Shown here: one piece after another, positions 33,290-44,400 of the stretch
Numbering within the stretch: the stretch's first letter is position 1
Layout of the letters: every line of letters begins with the position of its first letter
Assembly (NCBI GenBank): GCA_014155875.1
Contig: JACEFZ010021369.1
Span: 403,501-467,500 of the forward strand
DNA length: 64,000 nucleotides
DNA from: Cepaea nemoralis
Lineage: Eukaryota > Mollusca > Gastropoda > Stylommatophora > Helicidae
Direction: 5' to 3'
The notes under the pieces: model-generated
Database searches by the model: none
The model's input: only the letters and a program-made list of their open reading frames with translations
What the model was told of the DNA's origin: nothing
Made by a program: the position numbers and the translations under genes

Positions 33290-34926
33290 TGGCAAGAGAC
33301 AAATATAAAGAGGAAAGTTTCCTGCAAAGATTTATAGCACAGACAGATCAGAATTTTTGGGATATCAGAGACTCAGAGAAGATCTATCAGGAACCATTAA
33401 AGATACCTACTGTGAAGATATCATATAGCCTGAAGATATATACATGTTTTTTTTTTTGGGGGGGGGGGGGGGAAGTAAAAGACACCACACCAAGACTCAA
33501 TGCGGTTAGGTATGCCCACATGAGGGATATGAGTGATGGGGAACTTATAGAAATGGCTGATTGCTTTAACCTGAGCATCAGGACATCATCAGTACCCTAG
33601 GATTTGTTTCACGACTATTTAACACCACTTCCTAAACCAAGCAAAGATTATTGAAGGCTAAATGGGTTTAGGATTATCACCCTACAGAAAACATTTGACA
33701 AGGTGCTGGAGAAGGTCGTTGCTGAGGAACAAACAGATGCATTCAACAAAGTGGTTGAGGAATATTTATAAAGGGAAAAGTTCCTCCCGAAAAGTTTGGG
33801 AATTTGCCGGTCAGAGAAAGATATTTGGTCAAATGCAACAACTTTTGCCTATGAACGAAGGAACGAACAAACGAAAATCTTTATTTTCAAAGGGTTAAGA
33901 ATTAGGCACGCAGGCCCGTTTGACATTCTGCCTTTCTTCTCGATTTCCTCTCATACATTCTTTTATTCAACATCACCTATGAAGCAATTTTTTAACATCA
34001 AAAGAACAATAGCTTATAACGCATTAAAAAAATCAATAACAAATGACTCACTGAGGCAATGTTTATAAAGGTTTCTGAGGTTTCTGTAAGATGTTTATGA
34101 AGGGTTCCAAAACAGACAGGAGACGATGGTTGCAGCACTCGATCTCGAGGACGCGTACACAAGAGTCAGATATTATATGTTAATGTACGCTCTTACGGAG
34201 AAGAGAGTCTGTCCTTGGTTGGTGAACCTTTATTGCGACTGACTTGTATTCTCCTAGAGTTGTTCTCTCGCTGGGTACATGCACCACTGAGTCACGTATT
34301 AAGTCCCCGGACTAACACAAGAGTCAGCAATTTCATCTGTGCTTTTCAATATGTATACGAGCATGATTGCAAGCCTTCAATCACCAGTGACTGGAAGGAT
34401 ACTAACATTTGCAGATGATGTTCTCACATACAGGCAGGGGAGGTACAGGAATCAAATAGCTCAGGCGTCATTCAACAAAGAGATGTACGGAGATGCACGA
34501 TGTCCTTAACCCAGAAAGGCAACTGACTTTTGGTGCTCTCTGGAAAATAAGGTTTTTAAAGCTGAACTCCCAGGCCTCGCAATAAATGGTGGAAAGGAGG
34601 AATCGCTTTTTATAGAAGAATGTCCTTTAGGGATCATGTTGAAGTGGCGGTTACAACGTGTCAGAAGGGGGTCAATGCACTGAAGATAATGGCAGCAAGG
34701 GACATGGAGCAGACAATGCTATCCACACCTTTTCAGCACTTGATTATGTTCGTAGTAGAGTATGGACTAGGAATGCTCACTGTCTCAAAGAGCCTGCTGG
34801 TGAAACTAGAGCGCACACATAATTAATATATGAGGATGATTCTGGGATGTACAAGGGACACCCCAATAGTGTGTATGCGAAACATCCTGGCGTTACCGAC
34901 CATTGCAGACAAACTCAAGTTATTTC
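33290..34926 (+). mobile_element. Decayed CR1/Jockey-type LINE (group 5)
   Basis: Plus-strand blocks in RT order: LNAVRYAHMRDMSDGEL..ADCFN (33490), FHDYLTPLPKPSKDY and IITLQKTFDKVLEKVVAE (33610-33725), ALDLEDAYTRV (34137), LTFADDVLTYRQGRYRNQ (34410), VNALKIMAARDM (34670) and a C-terminal TRDTPI block (34850). The FADD catalytic box survives but stops and frameshifts are frequent. A poly-T/poly-G run at 33447-33472 breaks the 5' part and a reverse-oriented fragment (about 33855-34060) is nested in it. It differs in type from the RTE-like LINEs in the window. Confidence 0.8.
33855..33935 (-). mobile_element. CR1-like 3' tail fragment nested in group-5 LINE
   Basis: Read in reverse it has 'gcctgcgtgcctaattctta', then 'gaaaataaagattttcg', ending in a TTCG/GTTC-type tail. 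This matches the forward fragment at 56105-56185 and the scrap at 12698. Its 5' limit (toward 34060) is unclear. Confidence 0.55.
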
Positions 34927-34984
34927 AGGTAAGATTACTTCATCCAATAAGGAAACACCAACACTGATAGTCACTTTTTTTTTA

Positions 34985-35212
34985 ACGTTGCATATCCCTT
35001 GACGGACGTTGCAGTCAACACTAGCATTTTCCAGCTGCTGTTGATGTACTAGGCACATTTTACATTCAGTAGTTTGCCATTGCTTTCTGAACGACCGGCT
35101 CCCATACCAACACGTTATAACACAACGCGACACGGTCTGCTGCACAAATCGGTCGCGGCTGCGTTTCAAACGCCTGGTAAGCGGCTCACGAACCACATTC
35201 GCAAGCCTTTGG
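34985..35212 (-). mobile_element. SINE-1 copy
   Basis: Reverse copy with the tail at the left ('ttgacggacgttgcagtcaa'), the core 'cagtagtttgccattgcttt' at 35066, and the head with 'ggctgcgtttcaaacgcc' near 35155. Confidence 0.8.
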
Positions 35213-35214
35213 CC

Positions 35215-35935
35215 ACGGAGACTGACGATAGTCATATTACCACAGACAATAAGGAAACTAACACTGGTAGTCATAGTACTACAGACAATATGGAAACACA
35301 AACACGTATAGTCATATTAGCACTGACAATAGGGAAACACAAACACTGATAGTCGTATTACTACAGGCAATAAGGAAACAAACATTTATATTCATGTTAT
35401 TACAGACAAAAAGGAAACACAAACATTGATAGCCATATTACTACAGACAAAACGGAAACATACATACTTATAGTCACATTACCACAGACAAAAGGGAAAC
35501 ATAAACACTGATAGTCATATTACTACAGTTAATAAGGAAACTAACACTGACTGTGATATTACCACAGACAATAAAGAAACACAAACATTTACTGTGACAT
35601 TACCACAGACAATAAAGAAGCTAACACTGACTGTGACATTACCACAGACAATAAGGAAACACAAACACTGATAGTCATATTACTACAGTTAATAAGGAAA
35701 CTAACACTGACTGTGATATTACCACAGACAATAAAGAAACACAAACACTTACTGTGACATTACCACAGACAATAAAGAAGCTAACAATGACTGTGACATT
35801 ACCACAGACAATAAGGAAACACAAACACTGATAGTCATATTACTACAGTTAATAAGGAAACTAACACTGACTGTGATATTACCACAGACAATAAAGAAAC
35901 AGAAACACTGATAGTCATATTACTACAGACAAATA
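35215..35935. repeat. ~40-bp minisatellite with higher-order alternation
   Basis: Two unit types alternate: 'cactgatagtcatattacta' and 'ctgactgtgatattaccaca', each followed by 'cagacaataaggaaac' or similar. From about 35510 a block of roughly 155-165 bp that mixes both types is itself repeated. Confidence 0.85.
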
Positions 35936-36000
35936 AAAAACACACACACAAGGCGACTAGTAACCATATGTCATGTTCATGAGCTACATTAAGTAATATT

Positions 36001-36140
36001 TTCATCATCATCATGTGCCATGCTGACAAGCGATGGCGGTCATGTTTCGCCATCTCACACGATCACCAGATTCGTGGATCAACTCTGTGTTCTTGTCATG
36101 ACCATGCCATGTGGCCAAGCCATCCAGGTATTTACTTCTC
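36001..36140 (-). mobile_element. Short group-3 LINE 3' end, reverse
   Basis: Reverse C-terminal end with an (ATG)n tail at the left (36001-36016), the TGA stop again fused to the tail. It stands 30-40 bases from a forward-oriented copy. Confidence 0.8.
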
Positions 36141-36169
36141 TGCTTACTAATATGACACATGCATTATTT

Positions 36170-36530
36170 TACAATAACTCCGGCTCTGTGGCGATGGGGT
36201 TACAAATCTCCAGAGTAACTAACGACGACTGCCTGAAACAGGCTAATGAAACTAGAACATTATATACAACAATAAGAAAGCGACAAACATCTTTCTTTGG
36301 TCATGTAATGAGAAGAGAGACATTGGACAACATCGTGACGACTGGAAAGATCGAGGGGAAGAGAGGCCGAGGCAGACAAAGAGAAATGATGCTGGACGGA
36401 TTGAGACAGTGGCATGTAGGAATACCATCAGCAGAGTTAGTCCAGAACATGAAAAACTGCGATCTGTGGAGAGACATGAACGCCTACGCCAGCTGGCATG
36501 ACACTTTATGATGATGATGATGATGATGAA
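36170..36530 (+). mobile_element. Group-3 LINE 3' end, forward
   Basis: About 110 codons of RT C-terminus in one frame (ANETRTLYTTIRKRQTSFFG, VTTGKIEGKRGRGRQ, NAYASWHDTL), ending TGA and a (TGATGA)n tail at 36510-36530. The intact frame suggests a younger copy. Confidence 0.85.
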
Positions 36531-36535
36531 TGTTA

Positions 36536-36960
36536 TATTCCCTCCTTAGAATATGGCATATTGCCTCATGTGTATATGATATATTATCTCACTAGTGTCT
36601 GGTATATTATCTCATTAGCATGTATATTATCTCATTAATATGTGGTATATTGTCTCATTAGTATGTGGTATGTTATCTCATTAGTATGTGGTATATTATC
36701 TCATTAGTATGTGGTATATTATATCATTAGTATGTGGTATATTATCTTACTTGTATGTGGTAAATTATCTCATTAGTATGTGGTATATTATCTCACTAGT
36801 GTCTGGTATATTATTTCATTAGTATATGGTATATTATCTCACTAGTGTCTGGTATATTATCTCATTAGTATGTGGTATATTATCTCATTAGTATGTTGTA
36901 TAGTACCTCATAGATATGTGGTTTAGTATATCAATAATATGTGAAGCATTGTCTCTGTAG
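36536..36960. repeat. 23-bp minisatellite
   Basis: About 18 units of 'tagtatgtggtatattatct' + 'cat'. Variants such as 'actagtgtctgg' recur at intervals. It lies immediately downstream of the LINE tail. Confidence 0.9.
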
Positions 36961-37004
36961 TATGTGATATATTATATAAGGTGCACATTATCTCAGTGAT
37001 ATGT

Positions 37005-37005
37005 G

Positions 37006-37064
<59 letters not shown>

Positions 37065-37075
37065 CGCGCGCGTGT
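37005..37075. repeat. (GT)n tract with GCGC end
   Basis: About 25 GT units end in alternating CG/CA, so a long alternating purine-pyrimidine run. It lies about 60 bases beyond the sulfatase stop codon, in what should be its 3' UTR or downstream flank. Confidence 0.9.
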
Positions 37076-37135
37076 ATGTGCTCGAGCGTGCATGCGTGTT
37101 AGCTTTACTAATGAGATAATATAAACTATTTCCGA

Positions 37136-37332
37136 CTATGTGTTCTCCAGGCATATGTCTTTGCACCATCCAGGAGACCAGGTCCCGCCGTAATTTGCAG
37201 GGTTCGACAGTGGGCTATCTGGCGGGAAGTTTGGGGGAACGTATCCTTTCTTGTATTTCATTAACTTCCTGTGTAGTCTCTTCACAACTTTGGGTAGCTT
37301 GTCGTACAGGTTGTCCTCTTCATATGGGTCTT
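37136..37332 (-). CDS. Arylsulfatase B-type, last coding exon
   Basis: The minus strand has acceptor 'tttctcttacag' and then an exon that completes a Glu codon and reads DPYEEDNLYDKLPKVVKRL, a short helix, VPPNFPPDSPLSNPANYGG and TWSPGWC, and stops at 37138-37136. The DP.E..NL start, the helix and the P.FP.D....P...GG.W.PW ending are the typical C-terminus of arylsulfatase B/I/J-type lysosomal or secreted sulfatases, which remove sulfate from glycosaminoglycan sugars. It joins in phase (1 + 2 bases) with the exon at 60314-60139. Several tandem-duplicated sulfatase genes are common in molluscs, so the orthology is left open. Confidence 0.9.
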
Positions 37333-37452
37333 CTGTAAGAGAAAATGTGAAACACATCAGTGTTTGGTGCAGATGATAATTGTACATACATATGAAGGAG
37401 ATTCACATAAAAACTTAACAAGACGCTTTTAATTTAAATTTAAAAAAAAAAT

Positions 37453-38450
37453 ATATTCTGGGGTTGGTTATCAACCATGATAAGACAGAATATATGGTAA
37501 TTTCAAGAGAAGGAAAGGCTAAAAACTCTGGCCACATACAAATAGATAATATGACCATTAAAAGAACGGAAACATACAAATACCTGGGTACAATCTTCAA
37601 CTTCCCCAACATAATAAGGGAAGAAATACAAGCTAGAATCAACTCTGGAAATAAGATATACTATGCACTACAACATCTGCTAAAATCAAATGCGCTATCT
37701 CGTAACACCAAGATCACAATATACAAAACACTGATTAGACCAGTTGTGCTGTATAGCTCTGAAACCTGGAGTACAACTAAATGAGACGAAGCCTTGTTAC
37801 AAACCTTTGAGAACAAAGTCTTAAGACGCATCTTTGGGCCCATTAGGGATACACAAAGTGGAGAGTGGAAAAGAAGAAGCAACAAAGACATTTATGATCT
37901 GTTTAAGTCCCCGCTAATCACTGGTATCATGAAGGCTAATAGACTGCAATGGCTGGGGCATATAGAAAGAATGGAAGAAAATAGGGAAACAAAACTCGCT
38001 TACACTCAAGAAATAAATGACCGTAGACCCCGAGGTAGACCAAGAAGACGGTGGAGAGATAATATAGATACAGACCTACAAGCACTTGGAATCAGCGACT
38101 GACAAGAGACGGTCAACCAGAGAGACGAATGGAGACGGCTTGAATCTGCAGCAAAGAACCTCAATGGCTTGGAATGCTGAAGAAGAAGAAGAAGAAGAAG
38201 AAGAAGAAGAAGAAGAAGAAGAAGAAGAAGAAGAAGAAGAAGAAGAAGAAGAAGAAGAAGAAGAAGAAGAAGAAGAAGAAGAAGAAGAAGAAGAAGAAGG
38301 AGGAGGAGGAGGAGGAGGAATAGGAGGAGAAGAAGAAGAGGAAGAGAAAGAAGAAGAAGAAGAAGAAGAAGAAGAAGAAGAAGAAGAAGAAGAAGAAGAA
38401 GAAGAAGAAGAAGAAGAAGAAGAAGAAGAAGAAGAAGAAGAAGAAGAAAA
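37453..38450 (+). mobile_element. 5'-truncated group-2 LINE copy with very long GAA tail
   Basis: It corresponds to the last ~240 codons of the 51-kb LINE (from GLVINQDKTEYMV). Two nonsense changes, 'aaatgag' for 'aaagggag' at about 37782 (Gly to stop) and TGG to TGA at 38100, split it. The tail runs from 38176 to 38449 as (GAA)n with a (GGA)n core at 38298-38325. The flanks 'aaaatatattctg' and 'aaaattattctg' may be a worn target-site duplication. It lies in the large sulfatase intron. Confidence 0.92.
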
Positions 38451-38868
38451 TTATTCTGAAAAAGTACAGAACAAATGTATCATTTCTCGATGTAGTCAAC
38501 ACTGCATTCAATGCAAGTCATCCAGCACCGATTCGTGCAGGAAAAAATAAATCTTAAGGGTCACTACTCGCTGTGCCTGACCCAGTCGTTAAAAGTCCGT
38601 AACAGAAGTCACGCCGTATTGAAACTTCCTGTTCCACTCATACACTTGCTGGACTGACAGGCATGCATTACCATACTAGACCTTCATTCTCTGATGAATT
38701 TCTATAGGTTTAAAATCTTCACTGATCAAAAACGGATAACAGAAATCTACTCTTCTTTAGTGCATGTCAAAAGGGGGGCGGCCATTCTTAAACTGTTCTA
38801 TGACGTCACTGTATTCGTCTGCACCGTGATGTCACGTGCTAACACTCCTGACATCCTTAGCAACAATA
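38451..38868. other. Intron DNA with no recognised feature
   Basis: Part of the 22.8-kb sulfatase intron. No gene or repeat family was identified. It ends with the left target duplication of SINE-2. Confidence 0.5.
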
Positions 38869-39459
38869 ACGTGTGTTGCCGGGGCCCATACGGGGAAGCA
38901 AAGAATAGTAACACTGTTGCCTACCACGTCGTAAGAGGCGACTAAGGAGGATATGGTTCCGTCGCCGTGCTACTGAGTGAGTGCGTGGCGCGACACTGTG
39001 AGATGTAAATTTCGCGTAGAATGCTTTTGCATCTGTCCGCGGTTGTTGTTAGCTTGAACTGCATGTTCGAAACCATGACGACCGGCTGTTGCTGGATTGA
39101 CTACTTCGCCTTTTCGGTTCTCATTTTTCAGGAGACTCCTGGCTTTGTGCGGCGCTTTCGGTGGGTCGCTCTGCGGAAAGAGACCGAGCCATATGGGATA
39201 AAACCCGGATAACTGAAGTCTTTCTGGTGACTGCCGTTTCTATCGACGATGAACTGTATTTTTCGTGGAGGACTTTTGTGTTGGCATTCTGGCGGCGGCA
39301 TTATGCCCAGTGTACCCATGCGGGTTGTTGGCTGTCTATTCCATTGTTCACATGGGGCAGTGAGGAGCATTTTGTGTGATATTCACTGGCACAGGAACGG
39401 AGCAATATGGGGACATCCCGTTGCCGTGAAGTTGGAACCGCGACTAACTAACTAACTAT
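38869..39459 (+). mobile_element. SINE-2, full-length copy with 13-bp target-site duplication
   Basis: Perfect direct repeats CTTAGCAACAATA lie at 38856-38868 and 39460-39472. The 591-bp element begins with 'gttgccggggcccatacggg' near its 5' end, includes 'gcatgttcgaaaccatgacg' and 'cgctttcggtgggtcgctct', and ends in an (AACT)n tail at 39434-39455. A second copy lies in reverse at 54630-56222, and a shorter relative at 25396-25620. Confidence 0.85.
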
Positions 39460-39589
39460 CTTAGCAACAATATTGACACGTTACAAAACAAGGGCACTGT
39501 AATTTAATTTCTATCTTACTGTTGATGTTTTAATTTGAAGCTTCTTTGTTGTATGGCCTTGCATTGACTTTGTAACAAAAGTCACTGAA

Positions 39590-39838
39590 ACCTTCACATC
39601 CCGTACGTCGTATTAGGCTTATGACGCTAGATCCATATTTTGTATAGACCAATCGGCGCTCAGTGCGTGATGTGGTCTTTATACCCGGAACACTTTTTCT
39701 TCCCAAGACACGCCCATTTAAGGCTGGGTCGACACGGGCTTTCTGATCAATTTTAAAAATCTGCAACAATGTGGACTGGATACCGGACCATCGTGCTGGC
39801 GGGCACAAGTCTGGCCACCGAGCCACCGCGGCCATCAC
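39590..39838 (-). mobile_element. SINE-4 copy
   Basis: In reverse the tRNA-like head is 'gcggtggctcggtggccaga' at the right end. The body and tail ('catattttgtatagaccaat' at 39633) match the copies at 23590 and 57140. Confidence 0.7.
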
Positions 39839-39844
39839 ATTTTA

Positions 39845-40275
39845 GGTATCAGTAACAAGTGCCTGCACAATCTACAATCTCTGTACACGGTCTCCAAGCA
39901 CAGCTGACTCCATGGTGTCCGCTCTGTACACAGACTCCAAGCACTACTGACTCCGTGGTGTCTGCTCTGTACACAGACTCCAAGCACTACTGACTCCGTG
40001 GTGTCTGCTCTGTACACAGACTCCAAGCACTACTGACTCCGTGGTGTCTGCTCTGTACACAGACTCCAGGCACTACTGACTCCGTGGTGTCTGCTCAGTA
40101 CACAGACTCCAAGCACAGCAGACTCAGCAATGTCTGTTCTGTACACAGTCTCCAGACACAGCTGACTCCGAGGTGTCTGCTCTGTACACAGTCTCCAAGC
40201 ACTACTGACTCCGAGGTGTCTGCTCTGTACACAGTCTCCAAGCACTACTGACTCCGAGGTGTCTGCTCTGTACAC
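39845..40275. repeat. 43-bp satellite, short array (array 1)
   Basis: About 10 units. The unit reads 'ctccaagcactactgactcc' + 'gaggtgtctgct' + N + 'tgtacacagt', total 43 bp. The leading bases 'gtatcagtaacaagtgcctg' are identical to those that open array 2 at 41449, so the two arrays start at the same duplicated boundary. It is intronic within the sulfatase gene. Confidence 0.93.
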
Positions 40276-41448
40276 ACACATTTGAGCCTATTGAACATCA
40301 CACTCTCTGAGTGACCGGGTTTACGTCCACCCCAGGAGAAATAAATCAACACTTTATTTGAATGAATCGATAACACCACATTATAAATACTCAGAGAGCT
40401 GGACGTATCACATCATTGTCCCATGTTTACACAGAGAATTAACAGTATCATGTCACTGTACTAAGTTTACACAGCGAACTAATAGTAGTGTGTCCTTGTG
40501 CCTAGGTTTCAAAGAGAACTCACAGTATCGTAACAATGTGTCAAGGTTTCATATTCACCTAACAGTATCATCTCAATGTGTCAAGGTTTCACATAGAGCT
40601 AACTATATAGTGGCATTGTGTCAAGGTTTCATAAAGAACTACCAGTATCATGTCATTGTGTCACGGTTTCACATAGATGCAGAAGTATCGTAGTATTGTG
40701 TCAAATGTTGACAGCAAACTAGTACTATGACTGTCGCGAACTGGACTTGAGTCAAATTCTAACCTTGGTTAACCCTTAATAAACATTGTATATAATGCGA
40801 AGTTATGTAATCCTCACTGGCAGGATAGCAGCATAGAAACATAGCAAACTCAAACAACAAAGCTTGTTTACCCTGGTCCCGTGACAGTCACGGGCTGAAT
40901 AGCATATTCAACGGATTTTTAAAAAAAAACGTTTGAAGCCCTGTACATCTCGGGATCAAAATGCGTTAAATATCTCGTTAGTATGGCGCGGAAGCCTGGA
41001 CATTGGTCAAGCAACTAGAAAGTCGAATATATGCACTGGAGATCTTGATATACAGAAGAATATGCCGTATTTCATGGAAACAGAAACAATCCAATACAGA
41101 ATTCCTAGAAAAACTGGGAATGAAAAGATGAAAGACATAAAAAGAGGTATGTAAAATATTTCGGCCACGTTAAAAGACACAACACTCTTATAAAAACCAT
41201 ACTGGAGGGTAAGGTTGAGGGCAAGCAAGAGGTAGACAACGATACAAGTGGGAAGATAACATCAAGAGATGGACGAACATCAGTCTGACAGAATGTACAG
41301 TCAAAGTGATAGACATACAGTGTTCGAGATCCATTGCAGCCAACCTTCATTGTGGAGACGGCACCTGATTGATTGATTGATTGATTGATTGATTAATTGA
41401 TCTAGTTAGTCCATATCATAGAGATGATGCAACAAGGCCAATCATAGA
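40276..41448. repeat. Spacer copy 1 between satellite arrays
   Basis: 1,173 bp, nearly identical to 47374-48544 (roughly 6-8 differences seen by eye, for example aac/acc at 40516 and tgataga/cgataga at 41308). It contains a degenerate 40-bp minisatellite (40390-40690), a LINE relic (40958-41385) and the first bases of the 26-bp satellite. It is cut by the restart of array 2 at 41449. Confidence 0.9.
40958..41385 (+). mobile_element. Group-4 LINE 3' relic inside spacer copy 1
   Basis: Translation shows 'YGAEAWTLVKQLESRI', 'RRICRISWKQKQSN', 'VKYFGHVKRHNTL' and 'RWTNISLTECT' with frameshifts. It ends 'ggcacctgattgattgattg', with the stop fused to a TGAT tail. The same relic occurs at 48055-48482. 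Confidence 0.75.
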
Positions 41449-44400
41449 AGTATCAGTAACAAGTGCCTGCACAATCTACAATCTCTGTACACGGTCTCCA
41501 AGCACAGCTGACTCCATGGTGTCCGCTCTGTACACAGACTCCAAGCACTACTGACTCCGTGGTGTCTGCTCTGTACACAGCCTCCAAGCACTACTGACTC
41601 CGTGGTGTCTGCTCTGTACACAGACTCCAAGCACTACTGACTCCGTGGTGTCTGCTCTGTACACAGACTCCAAGCACAGCAGACTCAGCAATGTCTGTTC
41701 TGTACACAGTCTCCAGACACAGCTGACACCGAGGTGTCTGCTCTGTACACAGTCTCCAGACACAGCTGACAACGAGGTGTCTGCTATGTACACAGTCTCC
41801 AGACACAGCTGACTCCGACGTTCCTGCTCTGTAGTCTCCAAGCACAGCTGACTCCGATGTATCTGCTATGTACACAGTCTCTAAGCACCACTGACTCCGA
41901 GGTGTCTGCTATGTACACAGTCTCCAAGCACTACTGACTCCGAGGTATCTGCTATGTACACAGTCTTTAAGCACCACTGACTCCGAGGTATCTGCTCTGT
42001 ACACAGTCTCCAAGCACTACAGACTCCGAGGTATCTGCTATGTATACAGTCTCTAAGCACCACTGACTCCGAGGTGTCTGCTATGTACACAGTCTCCAAG
42101 CACTACAGACTCCGAGGTATCTGCTATGTACACAGTCTCTAAGCACCACAGACTCAGAGATGTCTGCTATGTACACAGTCTCTAAGCACTACTGACTCCG
42201 AGGTATCTGCTATGTACACAGTCTCAAAGCACTACTGACTCCGAAGTGTCTGCTCTGTACACAGTCTCCAAGCACTACTGACTCCGAGGTGTCTGCTGTG
42301 TACACAGTCTCCAAGCAATACTGACTCCGAGGTGTCTGCTATGTACACAGTCTCCAAGCACTACTGACTCCGAGGTGTCTGCTATGTACACAGTCTCCAA
42401 GCACTACTGACTCCGAGGTATCTGCTATGTACACAGTCTCCAAGCACTACTGACTCCAAGGTGTCTGCTCTGCACACAGTCTTCAAGCACTACTGACTCC
42501 GAAGTGTCTGCTATGTACACAGTCTCCAAGCACTACTGACTCCGAGGTATCTGCTGTGTACACAGTCTCCAAGCACTACTGACTCCGAGGTGTCCTGCTC
42601 TGTACACAGTCTCCAAGCACTACTAACTCCGAGGTGTCTGCTGTGTACACAGTCTCCAAGCACTACTGACTCCGGGGTGTCTGCTATGTACACAGTCTCC
42701 AAGCACTACTGACTCCGAGGTGTCTGCTGTGTACACAGTCTCCAAGCACTACTGACTCCGAGGTGTCTGCTATGTACACAGACTCCAAGCACTACTGACT
42801 CCGAGGTGTCTGCTGTGTACACAGTCTCCAAACACTACTGACTCCGACGTGTCTGCTGTGTACACAGTCTCCAAGCACTACTGACTCCGAGGTGTCTGCT
42901 ATGTACACAGTCTCCAAGCATTACTGACTCCGAGGTGTCTGCTCTGTACACAGTCTCCAAGCATTACTGACTCCGAGGTGTCTGCTCTGTACACAGTCTC
43001 TAAGCACTACTGACTTCGAGGTATCTGCTATGTACACAGTCTCCAAGCATTACTGACTCCGAGGTGTCTGCTCTGTACACAATCTCCAAGCACTACTGAC
43101 TCCGAGGTGTCTGCTGTGTACACAGTCTCCAAGCACTACTGACTCCGAGGTGTCTGCTATGTACACAGTCTACAAGCATTACTGACTCCGAGGTGTCTGC
43201 TCTGTACACAGTCTCCAAGCATTACTGTCTCCGAGGTGTCTGCTCTGTACACAGACTCCAAGCACTACTGACTCCGTGGTGTCTGCTCTGTACACAGACT
43301 CCAAGCACTACTGACTCCGTGGTGTCTGCTCTGTACACAGACTCCAAGCACAGCAGACTCAGCAATGTCTGTTCTGTACACAGTCTCCAGACACAGCTGA
43401 CACCGAGGTGTCTGCTCTGTACACAGTCTCCAGACACAGCTGACAACGAGGTGTCTGCTATGTACACAGTCTCCAGACACAGCTGACTCCGACGTTCCTG
43501 CTCTGTAGTCTCCAAGCACAGCTGACTCCGATGTATCTGCTATGTACACAGTCTCTAAGCACCACTGACTCCGAGGTGTCTGCTATGTACACAGTCTCCA
43601 AGCACTACTGACTCCGAGGTATCTGCTATGTACAAAGTCTCTAAGCACCACTGACTCCGAGGTATCTGCTCTGTACACAGTCTCCAAGCACTACAGACTC
43701 CGAGGTATCTGCTATGTATACAGTCTCTAAGCACCACTGACTCCGAGGTGTCTGCTATGTACACAGTCTCCAAGCACTACAGACTCCGAGGTATCTGCTA
43801 TGTACACAGTCTCTAAGCACCACAGACTCAGAGATGTCTGCTATGTACACAGTCTCTAAGCACTACTGACTCCGAGGTATCTGCTATGTACACAGTCTCA
43901 AAGCACTACTGACTCCGAAGTGTCTGCTCTGTACACAGTCTCCAAGCACTACTGACTCCGAGGTGTCTGCTGTGTACACAGTCTCCAAGCAATACTGACT
44001 CCGAGGTGTCTGCTATGTACACAGTCTCCAAGCACTACTGACTCCGAGGTGTCTGCTGTGTACACAGTCTCCAAGCACTACTGACTCCGAGGTGTCTGCT
44101 ATGTACACAGTCTCCAAGCACTACTGACTCCGAGGTATCTGCTATGTACACAGTCTCCAAGCACTACTGACTCCAATGTGTCTGCTCTGTACACAGTCTT
44201 CAAGCACTACTGACTCCGAAGTGTCTGCTATGTACACAGTCTCCAAGCACTACTGACTCCGAGGTATCTGCTGTGTACACAGTCTCCAAGCACTACTGAC
44301 TCCGAGGTGTCTGCTCTGTACACAGTCTCCAAGCACTACTAACTCCGAGGTGTCTGCTGTGTACACAGTCTCCAAGCACTACTGACTCCGGGGTGTCTGC

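Noticed and set aside
38086..38550. Poly-Glu open frame of 154 codons
   Set aside because: It is the (GAA)n tail of a LINE copy, not a gene.
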